Below, one piece after another: positions 26,282 to 35,153 of a stretch of 64,000 bases of DNA. This stretch comes from Fischerella sp. PCC 9431 (GTDB lineage Bacteria > Cyanobacteriota > Cyanobacteriia > Cyanobacteriales > Nostocaceae). A program made the position numbers and the translations under genes. The stretch covers positions 6,003,622-6,067,621 of the forward strand of contig NZ_KE650771.1 of assembly GCF_000447295.1 (NCBI RefSeq), given 5' to 3'. Within the stretch, counting starts at the first letter, position 1, and each line of letters starts with the position of its first letter. The notes beneath the pieces were generated by a model. The model was not told the origin of the DNA and made no database searches. It saw only the letters and a program-made list of their open reading frames with translations.

Positions 26282-26872
26282 TTAGATTTCATAGTGCCAT
26301 ATTTGTTCTTCTTTCAGTACAATTCGATGTAAAGGTAGTCGGTAAATGAATCCTCTTTCCTCTAAATTAATGAGAACTCTCGTAATCGTCACACGAGTTG
26401 AATTCAACATTTCTGCAATGTCCTGATGAGTTAAACGTAAATCGATTAATTGCCCAGTTCCTACTGCACGACCAAATTTTTTAGCTAACCAACTCAGCAG
26501 TTTAATGAGCATAATTTCTACTGTTTTATAGCTGCGAATTATCATTAATGCTTCCGCTTGTTCTATCTGTGCTAGTAATATTTCTGTGAGTTGATATGAT
26601 TCATTTACAGGAAAAATACTAACTTCTACTTTGGTTAAGCATTCTATTTCATATGGTTCTATTTTTGATAAACTTCTGCCAACAACATCCCCTGGTCCCC
26701 AAATTCCTAAAGTGACGACTGTACCGTCTTCATGCCAGGTTAAATTTCTTACTACTCCTTTTTCAATCTTCCAGAGTATATTCGGTGGAAGTGGTATAAA
26801 AGAGCGTTGTTTCAAATACCGAGTAATTGTTTTATGAGAATGATTTATCAAAGGAGAAGAGGGAAATACCAC
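26282..26872 (-). CDS. CRP/FNR-family transcriptional regulator
   Basis: 196 aa. A degenerate cyclic-nucleotide-binding-like barrel (about 10-95, with WKIEKGVVRNLTWHEDGTVVTLGIWGPGDVVG), a dimerisation helix (about 95-125) and an HTH_Crp domain (about 130-190) with LTHQDIAEMLNSTRVTITRVLINLEERG. It resembles other small cyanobacterial CRP-like factors (NtcB/CnaT-independent types) and the HTH of NtcA, but lacks cAMP-binding residues. Convergent with the TIR operon (10 bp past the restored TIR stop). Target genes unknown. Confidence 0.85.
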   Translation of the reverse strand: MVFPSSPLINHSHKTITRYLKQRSFIPLPPNILWKIEKGVVRNLTWHEDGTVVTLGIWGPGDVVGRSLSKIEPYEIECLTKVEVSIFPVNESYQLTEILLAQIEQAEALMIIRSYKTVEIMLIKLLSWLAKKFGRAVGTGQLIDLRLTHQDIAEMLNSTRVTITRVLINLEERGFIYRLPLHRIVLKEEQIWHYEI

Positions 26873-27055
26873 GGCTTAACTCCTGCTCAACGATAGATTA
26901 ACCGTAGTTTTAAAATATCTCAATTTTGGAGCAATTGATATAGATCAACTTGAAATTTTAGATTTTCAAAGATGAGTAGTGGTAAATAACCTATGCTATA
27001 CCGTCTGCTTAATCGTGTTGTTAGGTGTACTGTCACCTATTTAGAACTGGAATTT

Positions 27056-27232
27056 TCAATCACGATTCTTTGGGTCTTCATAAGGGCCAAGAAATCTCTC
27101 CCCATTGAAATGAATCATATGATCAGGTTGATCTGCTACCCAAACTTCAGTTTCCCAAGAAATCTCAGCAAGATACCGGGTCATTTCCCTACGACTGGGA
27201 AAAGCACTAACAAAAACTAATCCTTTACGACC
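27056..27232 (-). pseudogene. remnant of a BsuBI/PstI-type restriction endonuclease (C-terminal part)
   Basis: About 58 codons that match the extreme C terminus of BsuBI/PstI-family type II endonucleases: KGLVFVSAFPSRREM, then ISWETEVWVADQPDHMIHFNGERFLGPY. The preceding open frame is an out-of-frame reading of the methyltransferase's last domain. The N-terminal helix-turn-helix part of such endonucleases is found fused at the end of the upstream methyltransferase gene (frame offset by one), so the middle portion carrying the nuclease core has been deleted. I infer a dead endonuclease. Confidence 0.75.
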
Positions 27233-29213
27233 AGACTGAAACAGCATAATTTCGACGAGCCTCTTCCCACTGCTCAGAGCCATAGGATTTGAGAAGTGAT
27301 AGTGCTTGTTGGTGAAGTTGATAACACCATTTAGGGCTATTAATTGGTCGGTCTGGTCGATCTGGATTCTCAACAACTATCCCCATCTGCACAAACTGGT
27401 GCATCGTCTGTCGTCGAACTATTTCGCGTGTATTCGGTGCGTATTGTTTACCATAGCGATCGCGAAACCAATCCATCATTTCTGTGATTCTGCGTCTTAG
27501 TGCTGTTGCTTGATTCCAAGGTGTTGCAGGTCGAATGTCTGCCAATGCAAGTAAGCAAAGTGCTGATCGTTCGTTCTGTTGTTCTTTTGGAGCAGAAATA
27601 TCTTTGAGAATTGCAAGAGCCTCCTCAATTCGTTTAGCAGCCTGAACTGCATTTATTGCTTCAGTCATAATTGACAAAGTTTTATGTACAACCTGATCAA
27701 GTTGTTCCTGATCAAACCGAGAATCACCAATTTGGCTTCCTAGTCTGATTAAATCATCTTTGCCAGGGTACTTAATTCTACGCAAATCTGTTGCATTAAC
27801 TTGTGTGTGTCCACTAAACTGCCGGAAGTAATTATCAAATAAAGTTGAATTGAGAAACGCTGCTAAACCTCGTGCCAGGTCAGGATTCATTCCCTGACCT
27901 TTAGCATGATAGTAGTTAAGATGATTTTCTATACCTAGTGCTGGTGCGTCTAAAGGAGAACAGACAGCAGCAACAACACGGCGCTTTTCCTCCTTAGTAG
28001 AAAAACGTTTCGTCAAAACGTACCAACCCGATTGAACTAACCATTTGCTTGTTTGTTGGTTTTGCTCAATTGCGATCGCCTTACGAGGATTGCTGGGTGG
28101 AAATAAAATTTTCCCTGCTTTCACAGTTTCTGGGTACAGTAGTGGAACACTCTGCTCATCCAAGCAAGCTCTTAAAGACGATTTGAGACGAAAATCGACA
28201 ACCGGACCCGTCGAAACTTCTAAACCAATTTCATCTAATGTAGACGAGAATTTATCCATTTGCACTCTCAAAGAATCTTCAAGAGAGTTTGTCACAATAT
28301 GAATAAAACTTTCAGAATCATTGGCTTCAATCACTTTGCTGTAAGGAACATATCTTAATTCTGAAAAATCATCTAATTTAGTTTCAAAGTTACTAGTTAT
28401 TTCTACATAATCAGGCTTAATTTTCGTTTTGCTAGCATGAAAAATAATATTTTCTTGCAAAACTTCATCTTCTGCAAAAGCAACTGAGCGGCTCTCGAAA
28501 ATATGAATTTTTTTTAGCGCCATGCTTTCTAGAAAAGCTTTCCGAAAAGGACGAAAATAAGCACCATTACAAAAACTTCTGGGCGTAATAGCAACTATCT
28601 CTCCATCCTCGGCAAGCTGTAACATAGTAAGCCAAACAAATGCACTATATAGATTTACTGTTTCAATTTCCAGCTTTGAAAGGATCTTCTTTTCAATCGA
28701 TTGGCTGTGAATCTTTTTATAAGGTGGATTTAGAATTGCATGAGTAAATTTGATAGATGACGTAGTAAAAAGTGGTAAATTTATGTTGCTAAAAGCTTCT
28801 ATAAAGCTTTCTTCATGTAAACAGTAATTTGCTTGAATTCCTCTGCTATTTAAAGCTGCACAACATTCTATCAGACATTGCCTCAAAGAGGATAGGAAGG
28901 CTGATTCAACTTCATATGCTGTTATAAAGCAACTCTTAACCTCATTGGGATTTGCCAATAACTGCTCTACAAAAGCAGCAGTTAATGACCCAACTCCAGC
29001 ACCAGGATCTAGAAGATTGATGTGACCCGATAGACTACTAAATTGTCCCGCCATAAAACGGGCTATTGGGGCAGGAGTCAAAAACTGACCTAACTCACTA
29101 CGTTGCTTCAGATTCAACCTTGAAGAGAAATGAATCCTGTTGATGTCGGCAGAATCTGTAAGGAACATTGTCATGCAACTATTATACATGTGAGCAAGGA
29201 CTCTCCTCAGCAT
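27225..29213 (-). CDS. N6-adenine DNA methyltransferase (BsuBI/PstI type) with C-terminal endonuclease-like HTH domain
   Basis: 662 aa. SAM-binding motif I LLDPGAGVGSLTAAF (about 68-82), catalytic motif IV NPPY (about 163), a target-recognition region (about 270-480, with GQGMNPDLARGLAAFLNSTLFDNYFRQFSGHTQVNATDLRRI), and a C-terminal segment (about 540-655) with IEEALAILKDI.APKEQQNERSALCLLALADI, then YGKQYAPNTREIVRRQTMHQFVQMG, the N-terminal HTH domain typical of BsuBI/PstI endonucleases. PstI recognises CTGCAG, but specificity here is unproven. With the endonuclease core missing it would act as a solitary methyltransferase. Start uncertain: ATGs at 29213, 29189 and 29174 are possible and the first lies 10 bp past the previous gene's terminator. 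Confidence 0.85.
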   Translation of the reverse strand: MLRRVLAHMYNSCMTMFLTDSADINRIHFSSRLNLKQRSELGQFLTPAPIARFMAGQFSSLSGHINLLDPGAGVGSLTAAFVEQLLANPNEVKSCFITAYEVESAFLSSLRQCLIECCAALNSRGIQANYCLHEESFIEAFSNINLPLFTTSSIKFTHAILNPPYKKIHSQSIEKKILSKLEIETVNLYSAFVWLTMLQLAEDGEIVAITPRSFCNGAYFRPFRKAFLESMALKKIHIFESRSVAFAEDEVLQENIIFHASKTKIKPDYVEITSNFETKLDDFSELRYVPYSKVIEANDSESFIHIVTNSLEDSLRVQMDKFSSTLDEIGLEVSTGPVVDFRLKSSLRACLDEQSVPLLYPETVKAGKILFPPSNPRKAIAIEQNQQTSKWLVQSGWYVLTKRFSTKEEKRRVVAAVCSPLDAPALGIENHLNYYHAKGQGMNPDLARGLAAFLNSTLFDNYFRQFSGHTQVNATDLRRIKYPGKDDLIRLGSQIGDSRFDQEQLDQVVHKTLSIMTEAINAVQAAKRIEEALAILKDISAPKEQQNERSALCLLALADIRPATPWNQATALRRRITEMMDWFRDRYGKQYAPNTREIVRRQTMHQFVQMGIVVENPDRPDRPINSPKWCYQLHQQALSLLKSYGSEQWEEARRNYAVSVWS

Positions 29214-29222
29214 GTAAAGTAC

Positions 29223-29255
29223 AAAAAACCGTGGTTATCAGCAGGATAACCACGG
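29223..29255 (-). terminator. rho-independent terminator of the Bax-inhibitor-like gene
   Basis: A perfect 11-bp stem CCGTGGTTATC/GATAACCACGG with a 5-nt loop, followed on the minus strand by six T residues, 39 bp after the stop of the 29294-30022 gene and directly in front of the methyltransferase start. Confidence 0.9.
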
Positions 29256-29293
29256 CATAAAGTTTAAAAAATTGGTTTTTCTACTAGATATAC

Positions 29294-30022
29294 CTAGTCA
29301 CGACCATTTAGGGCGATCAACAACCTCAAAATGAAGATGAAAAGGTTGATGTAAGTTAAGTACATCGACAAAGCCGCAGGTAAGTATTGGTCATTGCGGT
29401 AGGTGCGTGGCAGGATGTAGAAATCGACTACAGATGCTCCAGCAAACAGAAATACTCCCAAAGCAGAAATGCCAATTTCTAACCACCCTGGAGTATAAAC
29501 ACCGAACAAAGCAAAGACAAATTGCAAGCCGACAACCACGACTAGGGCGATAATACCCAGATTAACGGTTTTTGTCAGAGCCATACCGTCAGTCTCAGAA
29601 AGATTAGAACCGATCTGACGAGCGGCGATGAAGGTGATCCCACAACCAAGGGCTGCTATACCAATTCCCTGAATACCAACACCCTCAGTTCTGAGTGCCA
29701 CAAATACCAAGCCACTGAGAGTATATCCAGACAACAAGCTATAGGCTGCTAACAGAGGCAGTGCAACGCTATTATTGCCCTTTTCTGCAACATTTTGGGC
29801 AACAAAGAACAAAATTAATTCCACAATCACTGCGCCAATGAAGGTGGGAAAGAATAATCCGGGGTTAGCACGGATGACTCCCAAACCGCCATAGGTTCCC
29901 AGTGCTGTTAATATCAGACCGCCTCCGAGATAAGGTAAAGCATTGGCTATGACATTTGGTCCCACCAGGGCGTGGGTTTTAGCCTCACGGATGGCATCAC
30001 GAAAGTTGCTAGTATTGCTCAT
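29294..30022 (-). CDS. Bax inhibitor-1/YccA-family membrane protein
   Basis: 242 aa, about seven membrane segments starting near residue 27 (ALPYLGGGLILTALGTYGGLG, then FFPTFIGAVIVELILFFVAQ, LPLLAAYSLLSGYTLSGLVFVAL, GIGIAALGCGITFIAA, GIIALVVVVGLQFVFALFGV, IGISALGVFLFAGASVVDFYIL) and a C-terminal segment YINLFIFILRLLIAL. The spacing and the ASVVDFYILP helix with its Asp fit the BI-1/YccA family (Ca2+-leak or membrane proteostasis proteins). N-terminal tail cytosolic. It has its own strong terminator and is divergent from sigF across about 380 bp. Role in cyanobacteria not established. Confidence 0.87.
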   Translation of the reverse strand: MSNTSNFRDAIREAKTHALVGPNVIANALPYLGGGLILTALGTYGGLGVIRANPGLFFPTFIGAVIVELILFFVAQNVAEKGNNSVALPLLAAYSLLSGYTLSGLVFVALRTEGVGIQGIGIAALGCGITFIAARQIGSNLSETDGMALTKTVNLGIIALVVVVGLQFVFALFGVYTPGWLEIGISALGVFLFAGASVVDFYILPRTYRNDQYLPAALSMYLTYINLFIFILRLLIALNGRD

Positions 30023-30147
30023 ATTTCACAATTGAGTTTTTGAATGACAATATTACTGACTAATTCCATTCTTACTTAGATTTTTAGCTCATAATTGAGA
30101 AATGAATCCATAGAAATCCTGTTTTGAAAGCGCTGGGCCATATTTAT

Positions 30148-30179
30148 CAAGGTCTTTGATGACCTTGCACTGCACAAGG
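30148..30179. promoter_or_regulatory. overlapping alternative hairpins upstream of sigF
   Basis: CAAGGTC-TTTGAT-GACCTTG (30148-30167) overlaps CCTTG-CACTGCA-CAAGG (30163-30179), so the central CCTTG can pair with either side. It is located in the 382-bp gap between the Bax-inhibitor-like gene and sigF. Either a dyad operator cluster or a structured leader; the rest of the gap shows nothing recognisable. Confidence 0.35.
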
Positions 30180-30404
30180 ATAGAGCAAAATTAAAACTTT
30201 TTGTTACACAACCATCTCTGCATCTAACAGATATGGGTACAAAAAGCTGCGTGTAAATACTGTCCTATCGAGTGAGACTCTATATAAGTTCAGTGAAACA
30301 ACGAATGGTGTATCAAAGCGTTACTAAGGAAAATAATTACAGCTTAAGTGAAGTTTACGCAACTCCGTTTTTTAGGGAATAGGAGTTACCAAAAAGGAAT
30401 TTCT

Positions 30405-31187
30405 ATGGCAACAAGTCAGTCCTCTATGCGGTCTGATGGTATGGAGTTATTGCAGTTATATCATCAGAATCCTTCAATTGAACTTCGTAATCGTCTTGTA
30501 AAATTACATACTGGTTTAGTACGCAAATTGGCTCATAAATTTAGCCATCAATGTAATGAGCCTTATGAAGACTTAGAGCAAATCGGTTACTTTGGTTTAA
30601 TCAGGGCAATTGAGCGTTTTGATCCCAGTCAAGGATACGCTTTTAGTTCCTTTGCTGTTCCTTACATTCGGGGCGAAATGCTGCACTTTTTGCGCGATCG
30701 CAGCAGTCTATTAAAAATCCCCCGTCGTTGGCAAGAACTCTACAATGAAGGGCAAAAAGTGCGTAAGGAATTGGCAGAGATTTTAGGGCGTCCTCCCAAA
30801 GATTCAGAAATTGCCAAGCAACTCAAGGTATCTGTACAAGAATGGCAAGAAACCAAGTTAGCTGCTCAAAACCGTATGCCTTTGAGTTTAGATGCTACAG
30901 TAGTTAACCATATTGATTGTCAAATCACCTTGGGTGAGGCGCTTCCTTGTCCCCATTCTAGCGCCCAACAGCAACAACAAGAAGAACGACAACAACTACA
31001 AGGGGCAATTAGTATGTTAGAAGAAAAGCCCCGTATGGCAGTCGAGTTAGTATTCTTGAAGGAATTTTCTCGCAAAGATGCTGCTAAGAAAATTGGCACT
31101 AGTCCAATGACAGTCACACGGTATCTGCAAAAAGGAGTTCAGGATTTGATGTCGATGTTGCAAACACAAGCTTTCTCAACAGGCTGA
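30405..31187 (+). CDS. sigF: RNA polymerase sigma factor, group 3 (SigF-like)
   Basis: 260 aa alternative sigma factor of the SigB/SigF/SigG class: region 2 (LVRKLAHKF, YEDLEQIGYFGLIRAIERFDPSQGYAFSSFAVPYIRGEM), region 3 (PRRWQELYNEGQKVRKELAEILGRPP) and region 4 HTH (MAVELVFLKEFSRKDAAKKIGTSPMTVTRYLQKG). In cyanobacteria SigF controls type IV pili, motility and cell-surface genes, and in filamentous species hormogonium-related genes. I chose the ATG at 30405 with AAGGAA 6 bp upstream; an in-frame ATG 19 codons earlier lacks a ribosome site. A Gln-rich linker (about residues 200-215) lies between regions 3 and 4. No anti-sigma factor gene is next to it. Confidence 0.85.
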   Translation: MATSQSSMRSDGMELLQLYHQNPSIELRNRLVKLHTGLVRKLAHKFSHQCNEPYEDLEQIGYFGLIRAIERFDPSQGYAFSSFAVPYIRGEMLHFLRDRSSLLKIPRRWQELYNEGQKVRKELAEILGRPPKDSEIAKQLKVSVQEWQETKLAAQNRMPLSLDATVVNHIDCQITLGEALPCPHSSAQQQQQEERQQLQGAISMLEEKPRMAVELVFLKEFSRKDAAKKIGTSPMTVTRYLQKGVQDLMSMLQTQAFSTG

Positions 31188-31195
31188 AAATGCAC

Positions 31196-32248
31196 TCACG
31201 AGCAAGCAGTAAAATTTAGGCTGGGTACTATTGGCGAGTCAGGAACTTGCACCAACGCCTCTTGTACCACAGCAGAACCTACTCCCAAACGGCAAGAATT
31301 TTCCGTCAGATGACGCTTCCAAACTCGACTACCCGGTTGTCCAGCAAACAACTGTAACATGTGGCGGGTAATTTTGTTGAGCTTCAGACCTTTTGTTACC
31401 CAACAATCAATATAAGCAAACATCGCTTCAGCAACTTCATGGCGAGATGGAGGTTGCATCGCCTCGCCGTAGATTTCACTATCTGCTGCTGCAAATAAGT
31501 AAGGATGATCGTAAGCTGCACGTCCAATCATCACCGCATCTACCGATTGTAAGTGCTGTCTTGCTTGATCCAAGCTAATAATTCCACCGTTGATTTCAAT
31601 AAATAGGTGGGGAAATTCTTGTTTAAGACGATACACTTCACTGTAACGCAGGGGTGGAATATCACGGTTTTCTTTTGGGCTTAACCCTTGTAGCCAAGCT
31701 TTGCGTGCGTGGACAGTAAAACGTCGGCAACCAGTTTGTGAGACAATGCGAACAAAATTTTCCATATCTTCGTAGCGATCGCGATCGTCAATCCCAATCC
31801 GGTGCTTCACACTCACCGGGATACGAGTCGCATTGATCATCGCAGCTACACAGTCTGCTACTTTTTCAGGGTGCGCCATTAAGCAAGCCCCAAAATTCCC
31901 ATCTTGGACACGACTACTCGGACAACCGACATTCAGATTGATTTCATCGTAGCCCATATCCTCAGCAATCCGGCTACATTCAGCTAATTCCTTGGGATTA
32001 TCGCCCCCGACTTGCAAAACAAGGGGCTTTTCTTCTGGGGAAAAACCGAGTATATATTCTTTGTCACCATGCAAAATCGCCGCAGTTGTCACCATCTCGG
32101 TATAAAGCAAAGTACGGCGGGTAATCTGCCGCATAAAGTACCGAAAATGGCGATCTGTACGATCCATCATCGGTGCAATACTGACGGGGGAAGCACCATG
32201 AATCATGGATTGGGGCAAAGTAGCTGAATTCAAATAAGTCATGATCAC
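31196..32248 (-). CDS. dusA: tRNA-dihydrouridine synthase A
   Basis: FMN-dependent reduction of uridines in the tRNA D-loop, with NADPH as reductant. The 350 aa fit the DusA subfamily: FMN-binding barrel start SPVSIAPMMDRTDRHFRYFMR, TEMVTTAAILHGD, the catalytic NVGCPSSRVQDGNFGACLM (Cys 109), VSVKHRIGIDD, HARKAWLQGLSPKENRDIPPL (DusA-specific) and INGGI. N-terminal extension of about 15 residues. Convergent with sigF across only 8 bp. Monocistronic as far as can be seen. Confidence 0.95.
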   Translation of the reverse strand: MIMTYLNSATLPQSMIHGASPVSIAPMMDRTDRHFRYFMRQITRRTLLYTEMVTTAAILHGDKEYILGFSPEEKPLVLQVGGDNPKELAECSRIAEDMGYDEINLNVGCPSSRVQDGNFGACLMAHPEKVADCVAAMINATRIPVSVKHRIGIDDRDRYEDMENFVRIVSQTGCRRFTVHARKAWLQGLSPKENRDIPPLRYSEVYRLKQEFPHLFIEINGGIISLDQARQHLQSVDAVMIGRAAYDHPYLFAAADSEIYGEAMQPPSRHEVAEAMFAYIDCWVTKGLKLNKITRHMLQLFAGQPGSRVWKRHLTENSCRLGVGSAVVQEALVQVPDSPIVPSLNFTACS

Positions 32249-32320
32249 GAGTGTAGCTTAGAGATAAGCTTTTTTATATGTTCTAGCCAGTCATTTGTTA
32301 GGCGTTGCTCGGATAGGTAT

Positions 32321-32965
32321 TTATGTGAATAAACGTATCAACCAGTTGGTGAATCTTACTGCGACATCTGTGTGAGGACTAAGAGCTTGGCTTGTTATCG
32401 CTTTTCCCAGAGGATAGCCGGGTTCATCATGCCAAGCAAGATATGTATGAATAACCGCTTTACTAAGATGTACTGCTTTGAAAGTTGTAATTTTTCTTCC
32501 GTACGCCTGTGCCACACATTCTCGTGCAAATGCGAGCGAGCCAGGTTCTGCAAGTTCTGCACAAAAGTCTTCTAACATCCCAGAATCTTGATTGTTTGGC
32601 ATGAGCCAAAATCCCAGCTTAGGTTTATCTTCAACACTTTCAACTACTGTCCCATCAGCATCAGGAGTTGTCGGAAATGCATAGCTGTAATGTTTTAATT
32701 TACCTTTTATGCTCTGCCATCTGCCTTCAAGAGAAGGTTTGTCAGCATCAAGCATAACGCCTATTACTTGAGGAGGATTGGGGCGTACAATTAAAGCATT
32801 CAGTCGCTTCAAAACCCCGACATCTGAACCACATTGGTATATACCAAAAGTTTTAGGAACAGTATGAGCGGCACACAAAGCCATAACGACGTGGCAATCG
32901 TTATCGCCTTCAACTAGCAACACTTGATCTGTATCTTGCCTACAAACATCACTCATACCACTCAC
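32321..32965 (-). CDS. DUF3226 (TOPRIM-like) protein
   Basis: 214 aa. The N-terminal strand QVLLVEGDNDCHVVMALC carries the Glu of a TOPRIM domain, and GVMLDADKPSLEGRW carries the DxD metal pair; the overall pattern fits DUF3226, a TOPRIM-like family found beside AAA ATPases. The C-terminal half (about 110-214) has the FWLMPNNQDSGMLEDFC motif typical of these proteins. It overlaps the end of the upstream ATPase gene by 4 bp (translational coupling). The start may be the GTG at 32965 or the ATG three codons later. Expected role: nuclease or nuclease-like effector or regulator of the ATPase, as in OLD, Gabija and PARIS systems; not demonstrated for this family. Confidence 0.8.
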   Translation of the reverse strand: MSGMSDVCRQDTDQVLLVEGDNDCHVVMALCAAHTVPKTFGIYQCGSDVGVLKRLNALIVRPNPPQVIGVMLDADKPSLEGRWQSIKGKLKHYSYAFPTTPDADGTVVESVEDKPKLGFWLMPNNQDSGMLEDFCAELAEPGSLAFARECVAQAYGRKITTFKAVHLSKAVIHTYLAWHDEPGYPLGKAITSQALSPHTDVAVRFTNWLIRLFT

Positions 32966-34086
32966 CGCACTTCAACATCCATATCAATAGCATCAGTGAG
33001 TGTCTCAGATGTATATTCTGTTGCCTTGATTGAGCCATTCTTGACATCAAGCCTAAAGAAAGAACCAAGTTCAGGATATTTATTCCATATACTGTCAAAC
33101 CCTTTTATACAATCACGGCTATGTGTTGTGGCAAAAACTTGAACATTCAGCCTTTTTGAGAGCTGAAAAACAATGTCCCAAACTTTAGGTTGCACACTCC
33201 AGTGCAATCCATTTTCAAATTCATCAATTAAAAGAAGACCATTTCGAGCATTTACAAGAGCGACAATTATATGAAACAAACGGGTAATCCCATCTCCCAT
33301 ACTTTTGAGAGTTAATGGTTCATCTATTCCTTTAATTTTTACTAAAGGAATACGATTGTCACTTGCACGACCTCTACTAATGTCTTCTACAAAGGCGACT
33401 CCAGTAACTCGATCATCAATCAGGCGAAGTGCAGAAATCACCTCCGACTCTAAATCAGTTAAGCTCGTTAAATCCCAAAGAGCAGCTAATTTTCTACTCG
33501 GCATATTTTCTGTGGAAACAATTTGCCATGTGTATTTCAACTCAGATTCCTGTCGTTCATAAAGAATTCTAGAGTTACGTCGAATGTCTCTGACATCTCT
33601 ATCTAATCTAAAAAGTCTTCTCGTTCTTTCGCCTTCTTCTGCTACCAGAAAAACTTCAACATTAGATAGATCTTCGTCAAACTGAACATCAGAAATGCGA
33701 ATTTTCCTCGTTGTGCCTTCCTTATCATTTTTATTTTGATATACGGCAACACCAATATGAAGCTTGATGTTTGAGGAGATTTCCCCAAGAGAAATCCCCT
33801 CTTCTCCAATTTTGGGCAATTCGTGACCGAAGAAAAGATGTCTGACAGGATTACCGAGAAAATTTTGAAAATGTGGTTGAGCTTCACTAAACCAAGTCTC
33901 TTGCCTAGACTCTACAAGGTCAAGAAGCACAGTAGAAGAAGCATTGCTAGCATAAAGTTCTATTGCTTCGAGAAAGGTACTCTTGCCAGCATTATTTTTG
34001 CCAACAAGCAGGTTGACACGACCTAATCTTTTAACTTCAAGGTGTTGAAATAGCCTAAAGTTATTTATCTGAAAGGACTCCAGCAT
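32962..34086 (-). CDS. OLD-like AAA (ABC-type) ATPase
   Basis: 374 aa. Walker A GKNNAGKSTFLEAIEL (29-44), an ABC-like signature LKSMGDGITRLFHIIVAL, Walker B GLLLIDEFENGLHW and the H-loop VFATTHSRDCIKGF. N terminus MLESFQINNFRLFQHLEV matches the AAA_15/AAA_21 (OLD/RecF-like) group. It lacks the C-terminal TOPRIM found in single-chain OLD proteins; that activity is encoded by the overlapping downstream DUF3226 gene. The ribosome site GGAG lies 8 bp before ATG. The pair resembles two-gene defence systems (ATPase + TOPRIM effector) in architecture. No phage genes, integrase or tRNA lies next to it. Confidence 0.88.
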   Translation of the reverse strand: MLESFQINNFRLFQHLEVKRLGRVNLLVGKNNAGKSTFLEAIELYASNASSTVLLDLVESRQETWFSEAQPHFQNFLGNPVRHLFFGHELPKIGEEGISLGEISSNIKLHIGVAVYQNKNDKEGTTRKIRISDVQFDEDLSNVEVFLVAEEGERTRRLFRLDRDVRDIRRNSRILYERQESELKYTWQIVSTENMPSRKLAALWDLTSLTDLESEVISALRLIDDRVTGVAFVEDISRGRASDNRIPLVKIKGIDEPLTLKSMGDGITRLFHIIVALVNARNGLLLIDEFENGLHWSVQPKVWDIVFQLSKRLNVQVFATTHSRDCIKGFDSIWNKYPELGSFFRLDVKNGSIKATEYTSETLTDAIDMDVEVR

Positions 34087-34273
34087 AAAATATCTCCGTA
34101 ATCCCTCCCCATTAGCTTACAAGATACCTGGCTTACAAGTATTGGGGAAAAATTGAAAGTGGATTTTCAAGGATATCCAAAAAGCAGAGTTAAAAAACAA
34201 AATAGCTTAAATAGCTAGAGAGAAAGAACTTGCGATAAAATTCTCAGGTTACAAAAATATATCATCCTATACA

Positions 34274-35107
34274 ATGCAAATTAACTGGCAAAGCGTCAAA
34301 ACCTACGAAGACATTCTTTATGACAAAGCCGATGGCATTGCCAAAATTACCATCAATCGCCCCCACAAGCGCAATGCTTTCCGCCCTAAAACTGTCTTTG
34401 AACTATATGATGCTTTTTGTGATGCTCGTGAAGATACTAATATAGGCGTTGTTTTATTTACAGGTTACGGACCGCACACAGATGGGAAATATGCTTTTTG
34501 TGCTGGCGGTGATCAAAGTGTACGGGGACACGCGGGTTATGTAGATGATAGCGGTATTCCCAGATTAAATGTATTAGATTTACAGCGTTTAATTCGGTCA
34601 ATGCCAAAAGTAGTAATTGCTTTGGTGGCTGGGTATGCGATCGGGGGTGGACATGTTCTACATTTAATTTGTGACCTGACTATTGCTGCTGATAATGCTA
34701 TTTTTGGGCAAACAGGCCCGAAAGTGGGTAGCTTTGATGGTGGTTTTGGGGCTAGTTATCTGGCGCGGATTGTGGGACAAAAAAAGGCGCGAGAAATTTG
34801 GTTTCTCTGTCGTCAATACGATGCTCAACAAGCGTTGGAAATGGGTTTGGTAAATTGTGTTGTACCAGTGGAACAATTGGAAGCAGAAGGTATCCAGTGG
34901 GCTAAGGAAGTTTTAGAAAAAAGTCCCATTGCAATTCGTTGTTTGAAAGCTGCATTCAATGCTGATTGTGATGGACAAGCTGGTTTACAAGAACTTGCTG
35001 GTAATGCAACTTTACTTTATTACATGACTGAAGAGGGAGCCGAGGGGAAACAGGCGTTTTTAGAGAAACGTCCGCCTAATTTTCGGCAGTATCCTTGGCT
35101 ACCGTGA
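34274..35107 (+). CDS. menB: 1,4-dihydroxy-2-naphthoyl-CoA synthase
   Basis: Crotonase-fold enzyme that closes the second ring of the naphthoquinone: o-succinylbenzoyl-CoA to DHNA-CoA, in phylloquinone (photosystem I A1 cofactor) synthesis. 277 aa. MenB features: [17 protein letters not shown], the oxyanion-hole [59 protein letters not shown] with the SFDGG-loop, and the C-terminal [20 protein letters not shown]. The first about 10 residues are not conserved. It is isolated here from other men genes, as often in cyanobacteria. Confidence 0.96.
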   Translation: MQINWQSVKTYEDILYDKADGIAKITINRPHKRNAFRPKTVFELYDAFCDAREDTNIGVVLFTGYGPHTDGKYAFCAGGDQSVRGHAGYVDDSGIPRLNVLDLQRLIRSMPKVVIALVAGYAIGGGHVLHLICDLTIAADNAIFGQTGPKVGSFDGGFGASYLARIVGQKKAREIWFLCRQYDAQQALEMGLVNCVVPVEQLEAEGIQWAKEVLEKSPIAIRCLKAAFNADCDGQAGLQELAGNATLLYYMTEEGAEGKQAFLEKRPPNFRQYPWLP

Positions 35108-35153
35108 GAGAAAGGGAAAGGGGGAAAGGGGATTTTCCCCCGCAATTTTACTT

